From Rhodospirillaceae bacterium (GTDB taxonomy: Bacteria > Pseudomonadota > Alphaproteobacteria > CACIAM-22H2): a stretch of DNA of 64,000 nucleotides. Every line of letters begins with the position of its first letter. The stretch's first letter is position 1. This document shows, piece after piece, positions 17,112 to 26,010 of this stretch. The translations under genes were made by a program, and so were the position numbers. The DNA lies in NCBI GenBank assembly GCA_022843945.1, contig JALHMR010000014.1:1-64000 (forward strand), read 5' to 3'. Below the pieces are notes generated by a model. The model ran no database searches, was not told the origin of the DNA, and saw nothing but the letters and a program-made list of their open reading frames with translations.

Positions 17112-18143
17112 ATGCGCCGCCTTGCCATAGCAGCTGCTACAGGCTTCGTCGTCTTACTGGCAGCCCCTTCAGCGCCTGTGCAAGCGCAAAGCGCCGTGAC
17201 CGTGTACTGCAGCGTGCTCGACGAGTGGTGCAATGTCATGCGCAACGAGTTCGAGCGGGCGAGTGGCTTGCGCGTTCTCCTGACGACAAAAAGTACTGGC
17301 GAGACGCTGGCCCAGCTGCGCGCGGAGGCCGCCAACCCACGCGCCGATGTCTGGTGGGGCGGCGGCGGCGACCAGCACCTGCAGGCGGCGGAGCTCGGCC
17401 TGACGGAAGAATACAGGTCGCCGACCCTGCCCAAGCTGCACGACTGGGCCCGCCGCCAGGCCGAACAGTCGGGGCACCGGACCGTTGGGATCTATGCCGG
17501 CACCCTCGGCATCGTGTGGAATACCGAGCAGCTGCAGAAACGCAACCTGGCGGCGCCGAAATGCTGGGCCGATCTGGTGAAGCCGGAGTATCGCAACGAG
17601 ATCCAGATGTCGAGCGCCGCCACCTCCGGCACCTCGTACACATTTCTTGCGACGCTGGCGCAAATCATGGGCGAAGATCAGGCCTTCGACTACCTGAAGC
17701 GCCTGCACCGCAACGTCAACCAGTATCCCCGGTCGGGTGCGGCGCCGATGCGCAACACCTCCGCCGGCGAAACCACCATCGCGATCACCTGGATGTTCGC
17801 CATCGTGCCGGAAGTGTTGCAGGGCTTCCCGGTGGCGACCACGGCCCCTTGCGAAGGGACCGGCTATGAGATCGGCTCGATGTCGATGATCAGGGGGGCC
17901 CGCAACCCCGAAAACGCCAAGCGCTGGTATGAGTACGCGCTCTCCCCGGAGGGTCAGGCCACCGGCGTGCGCGGCAAGTCGTTCCAGATTCCGTCCCACG
18001 TCGATGCGCCGCTGCCGCCCAACACGCCGCGCCTGTCGGACGTCAAGCTCATCGACTACGATTTCGCGCGCTATGGCTCGAACGAGGTCCGCACCCGGCT
18101 GATCAAGCGCTGGGAGACCGAGGTCGCGGCACTGCCGCGCTGA
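17112..18143 (+). CDS. ABC substrate-binding protein, AfuA/FbpA class (copy 2)
   Basis: 343-residue paralogue of the binding protein at 13820. It shares YCSVLDEWC, NPRADVWWGGGGDQHLQAAELGLTEEY (in part), SGTSYTFLA, NVNQYPRSGAAP and CEGTGYEIGSMSMIRGARNPE. A signal peptide ends near residue 26. The main visible differences are in the central region (ITWMFAIVPEVLQGF versus ITFQHDAVVMAVQGA), which in this fold lines the ligand cleft, so the two may bind different members of one compound class. GGAGGAG lies before the ATG. Confidence 0.87.
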   Translation: MRRLAIAAATGFVVLLAAPSAPVQAQSAVTVYCSVLDEWCNVMRNEFERASGLRVLLTTKSTGETLAQLRAEAANPRADVWWGGGGDQHLQAAELGLTEEYRSPTLPKLHDWARRQAEQSGHRTVGIYAGTLGIVWNTEQLQKRNLAAPKCWADLVKPEYRNEIQMSSAATSGTSYTFLATLAQIMGEDQAFDYLKRLHRNVNQYPRSGAAPMRNTSAGETTIAITWMFAIVPEVLQGFPVATTAPCEGTGYEIGSMSMIRGARNPENAKRWYEYALSPEGQATGVRGKSFQIPSHVDAPLPPNTPRLSDVKLIDYDFARYGSNEVRTRLIKRWETEVAALPR

Positions 18144-18170
18144 AGAAATTCTGGGGGATAGCCAGCAGCT

Positions 18171-19238
18171 ATGAGCAAGAACGGACCTGCTTCCGTCGAG
18201 TTTCGCTCCGTGGCCAAGCGCTACGGGACGGTGACGGCGGTCGACAATGTGACCTTCACCATCGAGCCCGGCAAGCTTGTGACGCTGCTCGGCCCTTCGG
18301 GTTGCGGCAAGACAACGACGCTGCGCCTGATCGCCGGTCTGGAGATGGCCAGCGAAGGCCAGATCCTCATCGGAGGCCGGGACGTGACGCGCCTGTCGGC
18401 CGCCGACCGGGACGTCTCGATGGTCTTCCAGTCATACGCGCTCTTCCCGCACATGACGGTCCTGGAGAACGCCGCCTACGGCCCGACCGTCTCAGGCGTG
18501 CCCAAGGCCAAGGCCAACGAGATGGCGGTGGAAAAGCTCGGTCTCGTCGGCCTCAAAGGCTACGAGAAGCGCCTGCCGTCCGAGCTCTCGGGTGGCCAGC
18601 AGCAGCGCGTAGCCGTCGCCCGCGCCCTGGTGCTGGAGCCGCAGGTTCTGCTCTTCGACGAGCCCCTGTCCAATCTGGATGCCAAGCTCCGTCGCCGGGT
18701 GCGCGAGGATATCCGCGAGCTGCAGCTCAAGCTCAATCTGACAGTCGCTTACGTGACCCATGACCAGCAGGAGGCGCTTGCGGTCTCCGACCGCATCATC
18801 GTCATGAGCAATGCGGCCATCGCCCAGGAGGGCGCCCCGCGCGACCTGTACGAAGAGCCGGCGAGCCTGTTCGTCGCCGACTTCATCGGCGATGCCAACC
18901 TGGTCGACGGCGAGCTCTCGGAGATACAGGGCGATCGTGCCCGTGTCCGCCTCGCCGATGTCGAATTGCAGCTGCGCCACCGCGGCGCACGTCCTGGGCC
19001 GATCAAGGTTGCCATCCGGCCCGAATCACTGGTGCTGGCAGCGCAGCGCCCGGCGCAACAGGCAGTCAGCGGCCGGATCGCCAAGGCGGCCTATCTCGGC
19101 ACGCACATGGAATACACGGTGGCCAGCCCGCTGGGCGAGCTGTTCATCGTCGACCGCCAGGTGACGCAGCCCTACGCCCCGCAATCGGCGGTCTGGATCA
19201 GCCTGGCCGATCATGGCGTGACGGTGGTGCCGGCCTAG
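18171..19238 (+). CDS. ABC ATPase, AfuC/PotA/FbpC class
   Basis: 355-residue ATPase. Walker A GPSGCGKT is at residues 41-48, the Q-loop at VFQSYALFPHM, the signature LSGGQ at about 140, Walker B LLFDEPLSNLDA, and a C-terminal TOBE domain follows from about residue 240. A stop-to-start gap of 27 bp with GGGGGATA joins it to the second binding protein. It powers the fused permease; no other ATPase belongs to this block. Substrate class is inferred only from its partners. Confidence 0.9.
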   Translation: MSKNGPASVEFRSVAKRYGTVTAVDNVTFTIEPGKLVTLLGPSGCGKTTTLRLIAGLEMASEGQILIGGRDVTRLSAADRDVSMVFQSYALFPHMTVLENAAYGPTVSGVPKAKANEMAVEKLGLVGLKGYEKRLPSELSGGQQQRVAVARALVLEPQVLLFDEPLSNLDAKLRRRVREDIRELQLKLNLTVAYVTHDQQEALAVSDRIIVMSNAAIAQEGAPRDLYEEPASLFVADFIGDANLVDGELSEIQGDRARVRLADVELQLRHRGARPGPIKVAIRPESLVLAAQRPAQQAVSGRIAKAAYLGTHMEYTVASPLGELFIVDRQVTQPYAPQSAVWISLADHGVTVVPA

Positions 19239-19259
19239 GCGCCGGCCTATCCTCCGGCC

Positions 19260-20456
19260 ATGGCCGATCTCCCGGCAGCCGGGGCCGTAGCGCCACGCCC
19301 GCCACCTCTTCCGGTTCTCGTTCTGATCACCGCACTCGGGCCGCTGGCGATGCATGCCGTGCTGCCCGCCTTGCCTCGCCTCGCCGAGGTTTTCGACATT
19401 CCCGATGACCGCATCGGCTATGCCGTGACCTCGTATCTCGCGGGCTTCGCCGCGGCCCAGCTGGTCGTCGGCCCGCTCTCTGATCGCTACGGCCGTCGCC
19501 CGGTGATCCTCGCCGGTCTCGGCCTGTTCCTGGCCGCCACCGTCGGCTGCCTTTTCGCCCCCTCTGCCCTCTGGCTGTTCGTCATCCGGACCCTGCAGGC
19601 CATCGGCGGCTGCGCCGGCATGGTGCTGGGGCGCGCCATCCTGCGCGACTGCTACAGCCGCGACGAAACCGCCAGCCAGATGGGCTATCTGGTCACAGCG
19701 ATGGCCGTCGGCACCATGCTCGCTCCCAGCGTCGGGGCCCTGGTCCTGGCGGTCAGCGGCTGGGAGGGAGTGTTCGTCTTCCTGGGCACGCTCGGGCTGG
19801 TGGCCTTTGCGCTGGCCATCTCTCTCCTGCCGGAAACCAACCTGACGCCGGTCGCCCGGCTGCATGTCGGTTTCATCGTTCGCGGCTATGTCGGGCTGCT
19901 GCGCTCGCGCGTATTCCTGGGCCATGCCCTCAACACGGCCTGCCAGAACGCCGTGTGGTTCGCCTTCGTGACCGCCATGCCCGTGGCCCTGGTTGCCGTC
20001 TACAGCCGCCCGGCGGCGGAATACGGATTCTGGGTGCTCGTGCCGATGTCGGGCTACGTGGTAGGCAGCTTTATTGCCGGCCGCCTCTCCATGCGGATCG
20101 GGACAAAGCGCATGATCCGCACCGGCATGGCGATCACGGCGCTTGGCCTCGCGGTGATCGCCGTTCTGGCCCTCGTCGACGCGCTGGAGCCGCGCACCCT
20201 CTTTGCCGCCATGACGATCTACGTCATCGGCAACGGCCTCGCGCTGCCCAGCCTGACCGCCACGGCGATCAGCGTCAATCCGGCAGCCACGGGCTCGGCC
20301 GCCGGATTGCTCGGCTTCGTGCAATGGACGGCCGGCATGGTGGCCACCGCCGCCGTCAGCATCGCCGGCCTGACCAACCTCGATTTCCTCTATGGCCTGA
20401 TGTTCGCCTTCGGCGCGGCCGCCTTCCTCACCCTGCTGATGACACGTGAGCGCTGA
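19260..20456 (+). CDS. MFS transporter, Bcr/CflA-like
   Basis: 398-residue major facilitator with about 12 membrane segments. The motif-A-like loop VGPLSDRYGRRPVILAG follows segment 2, and ALGPLAMHAVLPALPRLAEVF at the start is typical of the Bcr/CflA drug-export group. It is 21 bp after the ATPase gene and probably in the same transcript. It could export an excess intermediate or be an unrelated pump. Its TGA meets the dctM stop head-on as TGATCA. Confidence 0.83.
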   Translation: MADLPAAGAVAPRPPPLPVLVLITALGPLAMHAVLPALPRLAEVFDIPDDRIGYAVTSYLAGFAAAQLVVGPLSDRYGRRPVILAGLGLFLAATVGCLFAPSALWLFVIRTLQAIGGCAGMVLGRAILRDCYSRDETASQMGYLVTAMAVGTMLAPSVGALVLAVSGWEGVFVFLGTLGLVAFALAISLLPETNLTPVARLHVGFIVRGYVGLLRSRVFLGHALNTACQNAVWFAFVTAMPVALVAVYSRPAAEYGFWVLVPMSGYVVGSFIAGRLSMRIGTKRMIRTGMAITALGLAVIAVLALVDALEPRTLFAAMTIYVIGNGLALPSLTATAISVNPAATGSAAGLLGFVQWTAGMVATAAVSIAGLTNLDFLYGLMFAFGAAAFLTLLMTRER

Positions 20457-21746
20457 TCAGCGACCCAGGAAATAGGTGGGAATCCAGGACGCCAGGCCGG
20501 GGATCAGGATGATCAGAACCATGACCAGCGTCTCGGCGGCCATGAACCACCAGACATGGCGGTTGGTCTCGCTCAGCCTCGTCTTGGCGATGCTGGTGGT
20601 GACGAAGAGCAGCGGCGCGGTCGGCGGCGAGACGGCGCCGATCTGATTGCACATCACCATGACCAGGCCCATCTGGTAGGGGTCGATGCCGTAGACTTGG
20701 CTGATCTTGATCGCCACGGGCGCGAAGACCAGCAGGATGGCCAGCGAATCGACGAACGTGCCCAGAACGATCATGACGATGGCCATGACCAGGAGCATGA
20801 TCGTGCCGTTGTTCGAGATCGATAGAACGAACTGCAGCACCATGTTGTCGAACTGCATGTAATTGAGCAGCCAGCCCATGGCGCCCGAAACGGCGATGAT
20901 CCCGGAAACCATCGAGGTGGTGATCGCCGCGTCGACGAAGATCGGCACGAGGTGCTTGAGCCTGATCTCGCGATTTATGATGCCGACGACGAAGGCGTAG
21001 AGGCAGGCCACGACACCGGCCTCCGTGGCGGTGAAGACACCCGTCAGGATGCCGCCGACGATGATCACCGGGGCCACCAGCGCCGGCCAGACGCGCAAGG
21101 TCGCGTGCCACAGCGCGCAGAGGTCGAAGCGCCCGCTGACCTCGCGCAGCTCGGGATAGTTCGGGTGATAGCTGTAGGCTTTTACCGTCGCCATCAGGAA
21201 CAGGCCAACGAGGAATCCCGGGATGATGCCCCCAAGGAACAGTCCGCCGATAGAGACCTGGGCTATGGCGCCATAGACCACCATGGTCATGCTCGGTGGG
21301 ATGATGGCGCCGATGGTTCCCGCCACGGCGATCAGCGCCGCGGCGAAGCCCGGCTTGTAGCCGGACTTCTTCATGGTCGGGATGATGACCGAGGAGATCG
21401 CCGCGGCATCGGCAGTCGAGGAGCCCGAGATACCTGACATCACCATCGAGGCGACGATCGAGGCATGCGCCAGGCCGGCGCGCAGATGGCCAACCATCAG
21501 GCGCGCGAACTCGACCAGCTGCTGGCTAATGCCGCCGGCCGACATGATCGAGCCGGCCAGGATGAAATAGGGCAAGGCGAGCAGCGTGTAGGAATCGAGG
21601 GCCCCGAACATCTTCTGGGCGAAGAGCGGCATGACCAGGTTGGGTGTCGCCGCCATGCCGATGAAGCCGGTGAGCGCGATGCACAGCAGGATCGGGATGC
21701 CGGTCAGCATCGTCCCCAGCAGGAACGCCATCATGAACGAGATCAC
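20457..21746 (-). CDS. dctM: TRAP transporter large permease (DctM)
   Basis: 429-residue DctM-type subunit with 11-13 hydrophobic segments. Family blocks are PYFILAGSIMSAGGI, SGSSTADAAAI, AGTIGAIIPPS and NQIGAVSPPTAPLLFV. The frame is open far upstream, but the GTG at 21746 overlaps the dctQ stop as GTGA and gives the normal length. It uses the Na+ or H+ gradient to import a carboxylate delivered by DctP. Confidence 0.9.
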   Translation of the reverse strand: MISFMMAFLLGTMLTGIPILLCIALTGFIGMAATPNLVMPLFAQKMFGALDSYTLLALPYFILAGSIMSAGGISQQLVEFARLMVGHLRAGLAHASIVASMVMSGISGSSTADAAAISSVIIPTMKKSGYKPGFAAALIAVAGTIGAIIPPSMTMVVYGAIAQVSIGGLFLGGIIPGFLVGLFLMATVKAYSYHPNYPELREVSGRFDLCALWHATLRVWPALVAPVIIVGGILTGVFTATEAGVVACLYAFVVGIINREIRLKHLVPIFVDAAITTSMVSGIIAVSGAMGWLLNYMQFDNMVLQFVLSISNNGTIMLLVMAIVMIVLGTFVDSLAILLVFAPVAIKISQVYGIDPYQMGLVMVMCNQIGAVSPPTAPLLFVTTSIAKTRLSETNRHVWWFMAAETLVMVLIILIPGLASWIPTYFLGR

Positions 21747-22219
21747 GACGCGGACTTTCCGCCGACGAACCAGGCCCCGATGCGGCGCAGGGCGACGAAC
21801 AGCAGATAGATTCCTCCGACCACCATCCCGTAATAGGGATAGCTCATCGGGATCTCGAGGCCGGGAGATTCCTGCCAGGCGGCGACGATGGACACGCGGT
21901 AGGCGAGATAGGCCAGGGAAACGGCGAAACCCGCCCAGAGCAGCTCGATCAGCAGGTCGAAAACCCGGCCGGCGCGCTCGGGAAGCTTGGCGCGGAAGGC
22001 CTCGACATACATCTGCGAACCGCGCTGGTAGCCGATCGGGATGGAGAGGAAGACGATCCAGATATGGCCGAAGATCTGTGCCTCCTCGCTCCAGCTCAGC
22101 GAGGCGTTCAGCACGAAGCGGTTGAAGACCTGCATGAGGCCGATACAGCACATGCAGGCGAAGATCAGCGCGACCAGAAATTCCATGGCGCGGTCGACCT
22201 TCGCGAAGACTCGTTCCAT
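21743..22219 (-). CDS. dctQ: TRAP transporter small permease (DctQ)
   Basis: 158-residue small membrane subunit with four hydrophobic segments. It has the family run FNRFVLNASLSWSEEAQIF around residues 33-51 in the first loop and RGSQMYVEAF after the second segment. It pairs with DctM. A hairpin with a short T-run separates it from dctP. Confidence 0.88.
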   Translation of the reverse strand: MERVFAKVDRAMEFLVALIFACMCCIGLMQVFNRFVLNASLSWSEEAQIFGHIWIVFLSIPIGYQRGSQMYVEAFRAKLPERAGRVFDLLIELLWAGFAVSLAYLAYRVSIVAAWQESPGLEIPMSYPYYGMVVGGIYLLFVALRRIGAWFVGGKSAS

Positions 22220-22239
22220 ACGTCCCCCGGCAAGAAAAC

Positions 22240-22263
22240 GGAGCGGCCGCGACCGGCCGCTCC
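22240..22263 (-). terminator. intercistronic hairpin between dctP and dctQ
   Basis: Perfect 10-bp stem (GGAGCGGCCG at 22240-22249, CGGCCGCTCC at 22254-22263) with a 4-base loop. On the minus strand it is followed by GTTTTC, so it looks like a leaky intrinsic terminator that would lower dctQM relative to dctP. Confidence 0.6.
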
Positions 22264-22281
22264 GCCCCTCTTCGTCGCGCC

Positions 22282-23277
22282 TTATGGCGTCTTGCGGATC
22301 TGCGCGAGCAGCGCCTCGGCACCGAACTCCTTGGCCAGCTCGTCCTGGGCCGGCGTCGCCGCCTGGACCATCGAGCTCAGGTCGATCTCATTGACCTTCA
22401 TGCCGAGCTTGTTGACCGTCGCCAGGGCCTCCATCTCGCGCCGCGGGGCCATCGCCCGCACGATCTCGGCGCCGAGTGCGCCGCCTTTGGTCAACACCTG
22501 CTGCTCCTGGGCATTGAGCTTGCGCCATTCCGCCATCGAGAAGACCAGGAAGGTCGGGTCCATCAGGTGCTTGGTCAGCGCGATGCAGCACGAAACCTCG
22601 TTCATCTTGAACGAGATCACGGTCGCCGCCGTGTGCTCGAAGCCGTCGAGCACGCCGCTCTGCAACGAGGTGTAGATTTCGCCGAAGTTCATTGGCGTGG
22701 CGTTGGCGCCCATGGCGTTGAGGGCCGAGACGAAGACCTTGGTGGGGATGGTGCGGATCTTCAGACCCTTGAGGTCGGCATGCGTCTTCACCTCTTTCTT
22801 GGCGGTGACCACGTTGCGGTAGCCCCAGCTCACCGACCAGGCGAGGACCTTGAACCCGGCCTTCTCCATGTCCTGGTTAAGCTCCTGGCCGACCGGCCCG
22901 TCGAGCACGGCTGCGGCGTGGTCGTAGCTCTTCCAGATGAAGGGCAGGCCGAGCACGCCCAGGCGCTTGACGAACGAGGCATACTCCGCGGGGCCGCCCG
23001 TCGTGCCGGCCGCACCGGAGCCCAGACGCATCGCCTCAATGACCTCGCGGGTCTGGCCGAGCTGGCTGTTGGGGAAGAGCTTGACGTCCACCGTGTCGGA
23101 ATGCGTGTTGACGTAGTTGGTGAACACCCAGGCCAGCATCGTGTTGTCGACGCCAATGTCGTTCGGGCCGGCCGTGTGGATACGCATGATCTTCTTGGTC
23201 TGGGCCTCGGCCGGAAGCGCGCCAAGCGCCAGGACCGCCGTCATCGCCACGCTCACCAGTAGTTTGCCGTACTTCAT
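22282..23277 (-). CDS. dctP: TRAP transporter substrate-binding protein (DctP)
   Basis: 331-residue periplasmic DctP-type protein. A signal peptide ends near residue 25 (LPAEA). Family blocks are VKLFPNSQLGQTREVIEAMRLG in part, LAWSVSWGYRNVVTAKKEVKT, LKGLKIRTIPTKVF (whose Arg normally pairs with the ligand carboxylate) and MNFGEIYTSLQSGVLDGFEH. The ligand is therefore probably an organic acid. It is the first TRAP gene after the FadR-type regulator and is separated from it by 27 bp. Confidence 0.9.
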   Translation of the reverse strand: MKYGKLLVSVAMTAVLALGALPAEAQTKKIMRIHTAGPNDIGVDNTMLAWVFTNYVNTHSDTVDVKLFPNSQLGQTREVIEAMRLGSGAAGTTGGPAEYASFVKRLGVLGLPFIWKSYDHAAAVLDGPVGQELNQDMEKAGFKVLAWSVSWGYRNVVTAKKEVKTHADLKGLKIRTIPTKVFVSALNAMGANATPMNFGEIYTSLQSGVLDGFEHTAATVISFKMNEVSCCIALTKHLMDPTFLVFSMAEWRKLNAQEQQVLTKGGALGAEIVRAMAPRREMEALATVNKLGMKVNEIDLSSMVQAATPAQDELAKEFGAEALLAQIRKTP

Positions 23278-23304
23278 CGTTCCCTCCTTGCTTGTCGTTT
23301 CACA

Positions 23305-24096
23305 TCAAGCCCGCTTCCTGGTGGGCGGGTTTCTTGTTCGTTCGCTGCTCTCACGCCGTGCCGGATGGTCGAAGGCCGGGGCCAGATCGCGGGCGGTGCC
23401 CTCCAGCAGCACGCGCATGGCCTGCTCCGCCTCCGCCGGCGCCCGCTTGCGGATCGCCGCGGCGACCGCGCCGTGCTCCTTCAGCGAGTTCTCGTAGGAT
23501 TCCCGGGCATCCGTGCTGATGCGCACGACGGACATCAGGGCCGCGCGGATGGCGCTGGCCAGGCGACTGAGCAGCACGTTGCCCGCCGCGGCGATGATCT
23601 CCTCGTGGAAGGCAAGGTCGTGCTGGCAGCAGGCGTCGACGTCGTCCGGCAGCGAGTTCGCCATGCCGCGATAAGCCTGCTCGATGGCCAGGATCTGCGC
23701 TGGCGTGGCGCGCTGCGCGGCCAGCCGCGCCGCGGCCGGCTCGAAGATCGTGCGGGCCTCGAGGACCCCGATCAAGAATTCCTGGTCCGGCGCTCCGGCC
23801 ATCCAGCGGAGAACATCGGGGTCCAGCACGTCCCAACGCCGGCGCGGCAGCGTCGTCGTGCCCCGGCGGGTGCGCGATTCGACGAGCCCCTTGCCGGCAA
23901 GAGCCTTCAGCGCTTCACGGATGGAGGGTCGGCTGATCTTGAGCTTGCGGCCCAGCTCTTCCTCGGTTGGCAGCCGGTCCCCGGGAGCGAACTGCCCCCC
24001 GACGATCTGGGGTCCGAGCCAATCGAGGACGCCGGACGCCTTGCTGCGCAAGGCACCGCGATCCAGAGGCCGTGGCATGGGCCGGCTCTTCTTCAC
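23305..24096 (-). CDS. FadR-family (GntR/FCD) transcriptional regulator
   Basis: 263-residue GntR regulator. The winged helix lies at about residues 25-90 (LPTEEELGRKLKISRPSIREALKAL in part), and an FCD ligand domain at about 105-235 has the usual metal/ligand residues (LEARTIFEP, HDLAFHEEI). FCD regulators sense organic acids. The frame starts with GTG at 24096; an ATG at 24078 is the alternative. It precedes dctPQM in the same direction, so it probably regulates them and itself through the paired sites at 24141-24170. Confidence 0.86.
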   Translation of the reverse strand: MKKSRPMPRPLDRGALRSKASGVLDWLGPQIVGGQFAPGDRLPTEEELGRKLKISRPSIREALKALAGKGLVESRTRRGTTTLPRRRWDVLDPDVLRWMAGAPDQEFLIGVLEARTIFEPAAARLAAQRATPAQILAIEQAYRGMANSLPDDVDACCQHDLAFHEEIIAAAGNVLLSRLASAIRAALMSVVRISTDARESYENSLKEHGAVAAAIRKRAPAEAEQAMRVLLEGTARDLAPAFDHPARRESSERTRNPPTRKRA

Positions 24097-24140
24097 TCGG
24101 GCGTCCCCCCAGACAGGTGGGCGGAATCGCCTTCCCGTCT

Positions 24141-24170
24141 ATGTCAGACATAAACTATTAATTGTCCGAC
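24141..24170. promoter_or_regulatory. paired TGTCNGAC operator candidates
   Basis: ATGTCAGACAT at 24141-24151 is a perfect palindrome around the A at 24146. TTGTCCGAC at 24162-24170 repeats the TGTCNGAC core around 24167, 21 bp away, which is two helical turns. The region is AT-rich and sits just upstream of the GntR gene. TGTCNGAC-like palindromes are typical for the FadR group. Confidence 0.6.
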
Positions 24171-24208
24171 CAATGGACGTCAATCGCAACCGGCACTCGT
24201 GCTGCGGT

Positions 24209-24922
24209 TTAGCGCTCGGCCTTGATGCGCTCCAGGGCCTTCTTGCGCCACAAGTCCCAGGCGCGCGCGTAATCCTGGCGGGGGACCGAGGCTTTGACCT
24301 CCGCGGCATCGAACCAGGTGATCTTGCCGCGCGGACCGGCGATCAGCATGGCCTGCATCTGCAACCGGGCGCTGGTCTCCAGGTACATGCTGCGTCCGAC
24401 GGCACGCTGCAGGTCCTCGCCAACCACGACCGAGCCATGGCCACGCATCAGCGCCGCCGGCTTGGGTCCGAGGCTCCTGGCCAGGGCGGCGCCCAGCCTG
24501 GGTGTGCGGATCAGCATGTCGCTGCCCTTCTGCGTCTTGCGGATCTCGAAGGTCGGGATGCCGACACCGATGAACGCCGCCATGTGGAAGATCGGCTTTA
24601 ACGGCACGCTGGTGACGCCGAACGGAATGACCGACGGCGAATGGTTATGGACGACGGCGTTGACCTCCGGCCGGCTCTTGTAGATCTCGCCGTGGATGAA
24701 GCGCTCGAGATAGAGCGGCTGGTTGCCGGCAGTGACCGGGTTGCTATCGAGGTCGAATTCCAGGATGTCATTTTCGGTCACCAGCTCGGGCGCCAGCGAA
24801 CGCGACAGGTAGTAACGCTTGGGATCGCGCTCGGAGCGGACGCTGACATGGCCGTAGCCATCGATCACTCCATGCTCGGCCAGGATGCGATAGGACGCGA
24901 CGAGATCTTCGATCAGGCTCAT
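24209..24922 (-). CDS. class II aldolase/adducin family protein
   Basis: 237-residue class II aldolase-fold enzyme. Zn ligands are His92 and His94 (HNHSP) and His162 (RGHGS), with Glu73 as the probable catalytic base. Family reactions include cleavage of phosphorylated sugars, decarboxylation and non-phosphorylated hydroxyacid cleavage. I start it at the ATG 24922 behind GGGAG rather than the TTG two codons earlier. The neighbouring TctC-type protein, TRAP system and FCD regulator suggest a non-phosphorylated organic acid. Confidence 0.86.
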   Translation of the reverse strand: MSLIEDLVASYRILAEHGVIDGYGHVSVRSERDPKRYYLSRSLAPELVTENDILEFDLDSNPVTAGNQPLYLERFIHGEIYKSRPEVNAVVHNHSPSVIPFGVTSVPLKPIFHMAAFIGVGIPTFEIRKTQKGSDMLIRTPRLGAALARSLGPKPAALMRGHGSVVVGEDLQRAVGRSMYLETSARLQMQAMLIAGPRGKITWFDAAEVKASVPRQDYARAWDLWRKKALERIKAER

Positions 24923-24942
24923 GTGCAATGGCTCCCTGTGAA

Positions 24943-25941
24943 CTAGTCCGCCCGGATGCCGGCGCTATCGACCACCCGGGTCCAGCGCGCGAGCTCGGCC
25001 TTGATCAGCTCGCCGAGGCGCGACGGCGGAGCGCTGGCCGGCGACATTCCCTGCTTGGCGAGTGCCTCGACGATGTCGGGCTCGCGGGTCACTGCGTTCA
25101 ATTCGGCGTTTAGTCGCTCGACGATCGGCGCCCGCGTTCCCGCCGGGGCCAGCACGCCGTACCAGGTTTCGACCTCCAGCCCGGGAAAGCCCGCCTCACG
25201 GATGGTCGGCACGTCGGGAAAGGCCGCGACGCGCTCGGGCCCGAGGATGGCCAGCATGCGCAGGCTGCCGCCATGCACGAACGGGCCGGCCGTCTGTGGC
25301 GGCGCGATCATCGCCTGGACATGGGCGCCAGCGACGTCGGCCATGGCGCTGCCGGACGAGCGGTGCGGCACGTGAACCATATCGGTCCGCGTCTCCAGCT
25401 TGAGCAACTCCATGGCGAGGTGCTGCGGCGTGCCGTTGCCGGGCGATGAATAGTTGAGCGTCCCGGGCCGCCGGCGCGCCAGTTCGACGAATTCGCGCAC
25501 GGTCCGGGCCGGCACCGGCGCTGCGACCAGGACGGACATGGCGCTGGTCGCCACCAGAGCAACGGGCGCGAAACCGTCGACCGGATGGAAGGGCAGGCGC
25601 CGGTTGAGCGCCGGGTTGGTGCCGAAGGCGGTGGCCGTGAACAGCAGGGTGTGGCCGTCCGGCGGGGCGTTGGCCACGGCTTCAGCGCCGATGTTGCCGC
25701 TCGCGCCCGGCCGGTTGTCGGTGACGACCGCGACCTTCCAGCGCTCCGCCAGCTTGGGCCCGACCAGCCGTGACAGGATATCGGCGCCGGTCCCTGGCGA
25801 ATAAGGAACCACGAAGCGGATGACCCGACCCGGCACCGGGTAGGCATCCTGCGCCGAGGCGGGGCACGGGCCCGCGAAGGCCATGCCGCAGAGACCCAAG
25901 ACAAGACCGGCAAGACTGGCGTCGCGGCCGTGCTTGGACAT
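24943..25941 (-). CDS. Bug/TctC-family tripartite tricarboxylate binding protein
   Basis: 332-residue periplasmic Bug protein. A signal peptide ends near residue 30. Blocks IRFVVPYSPGTGADILSRLV, NRPGASGNIGAE and LFTATAFGTNPALNRRLPF are diagnostic. No TctA or TctB genes are in the window, so it is an orphan receptor or shares a distant pore. It is the promoter-proximal gene of the minus-strand block with the aldolase, 69 bp from the divergent Rieske oxygenase gene. Confidence 0.9.
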   Translation of the reverse strand: MSKHGRDASLAGLVLGLCGMAFAGPCPASAQDAYPVPGRVIRFVVPYSPGTGADILSRLVGPKLAERWKVAVVTDNRPGASGNIGAEAVANAPPDGHTLLFTATAFGTNPALNRRLPFHPVDGFAPVALVATSAMSVLVAAPVPARTVREFVELARRRPGTLNYSSPGNGTPQHLAMELLKLETRTDMVHVPHRSSGSAMADVAGAHVQAMIAPPQTAGPFVHGGSLRMLAILGPERVAAFPDVPTIREAGFPGLEVETWYGVLAPAGTRAPIVERLNAELNAVTREPDIVEALAKQGMSPASAPPSRLGELIKAELARWTRVVDSAGIRAD

Positions 25942-26010
25942 CGGCGTATCTCCCGGTTATCGTTCCGTCTACGGATGACAGTGTAATCGCAGCCCCGCCG
26001 ATAGGCCACG

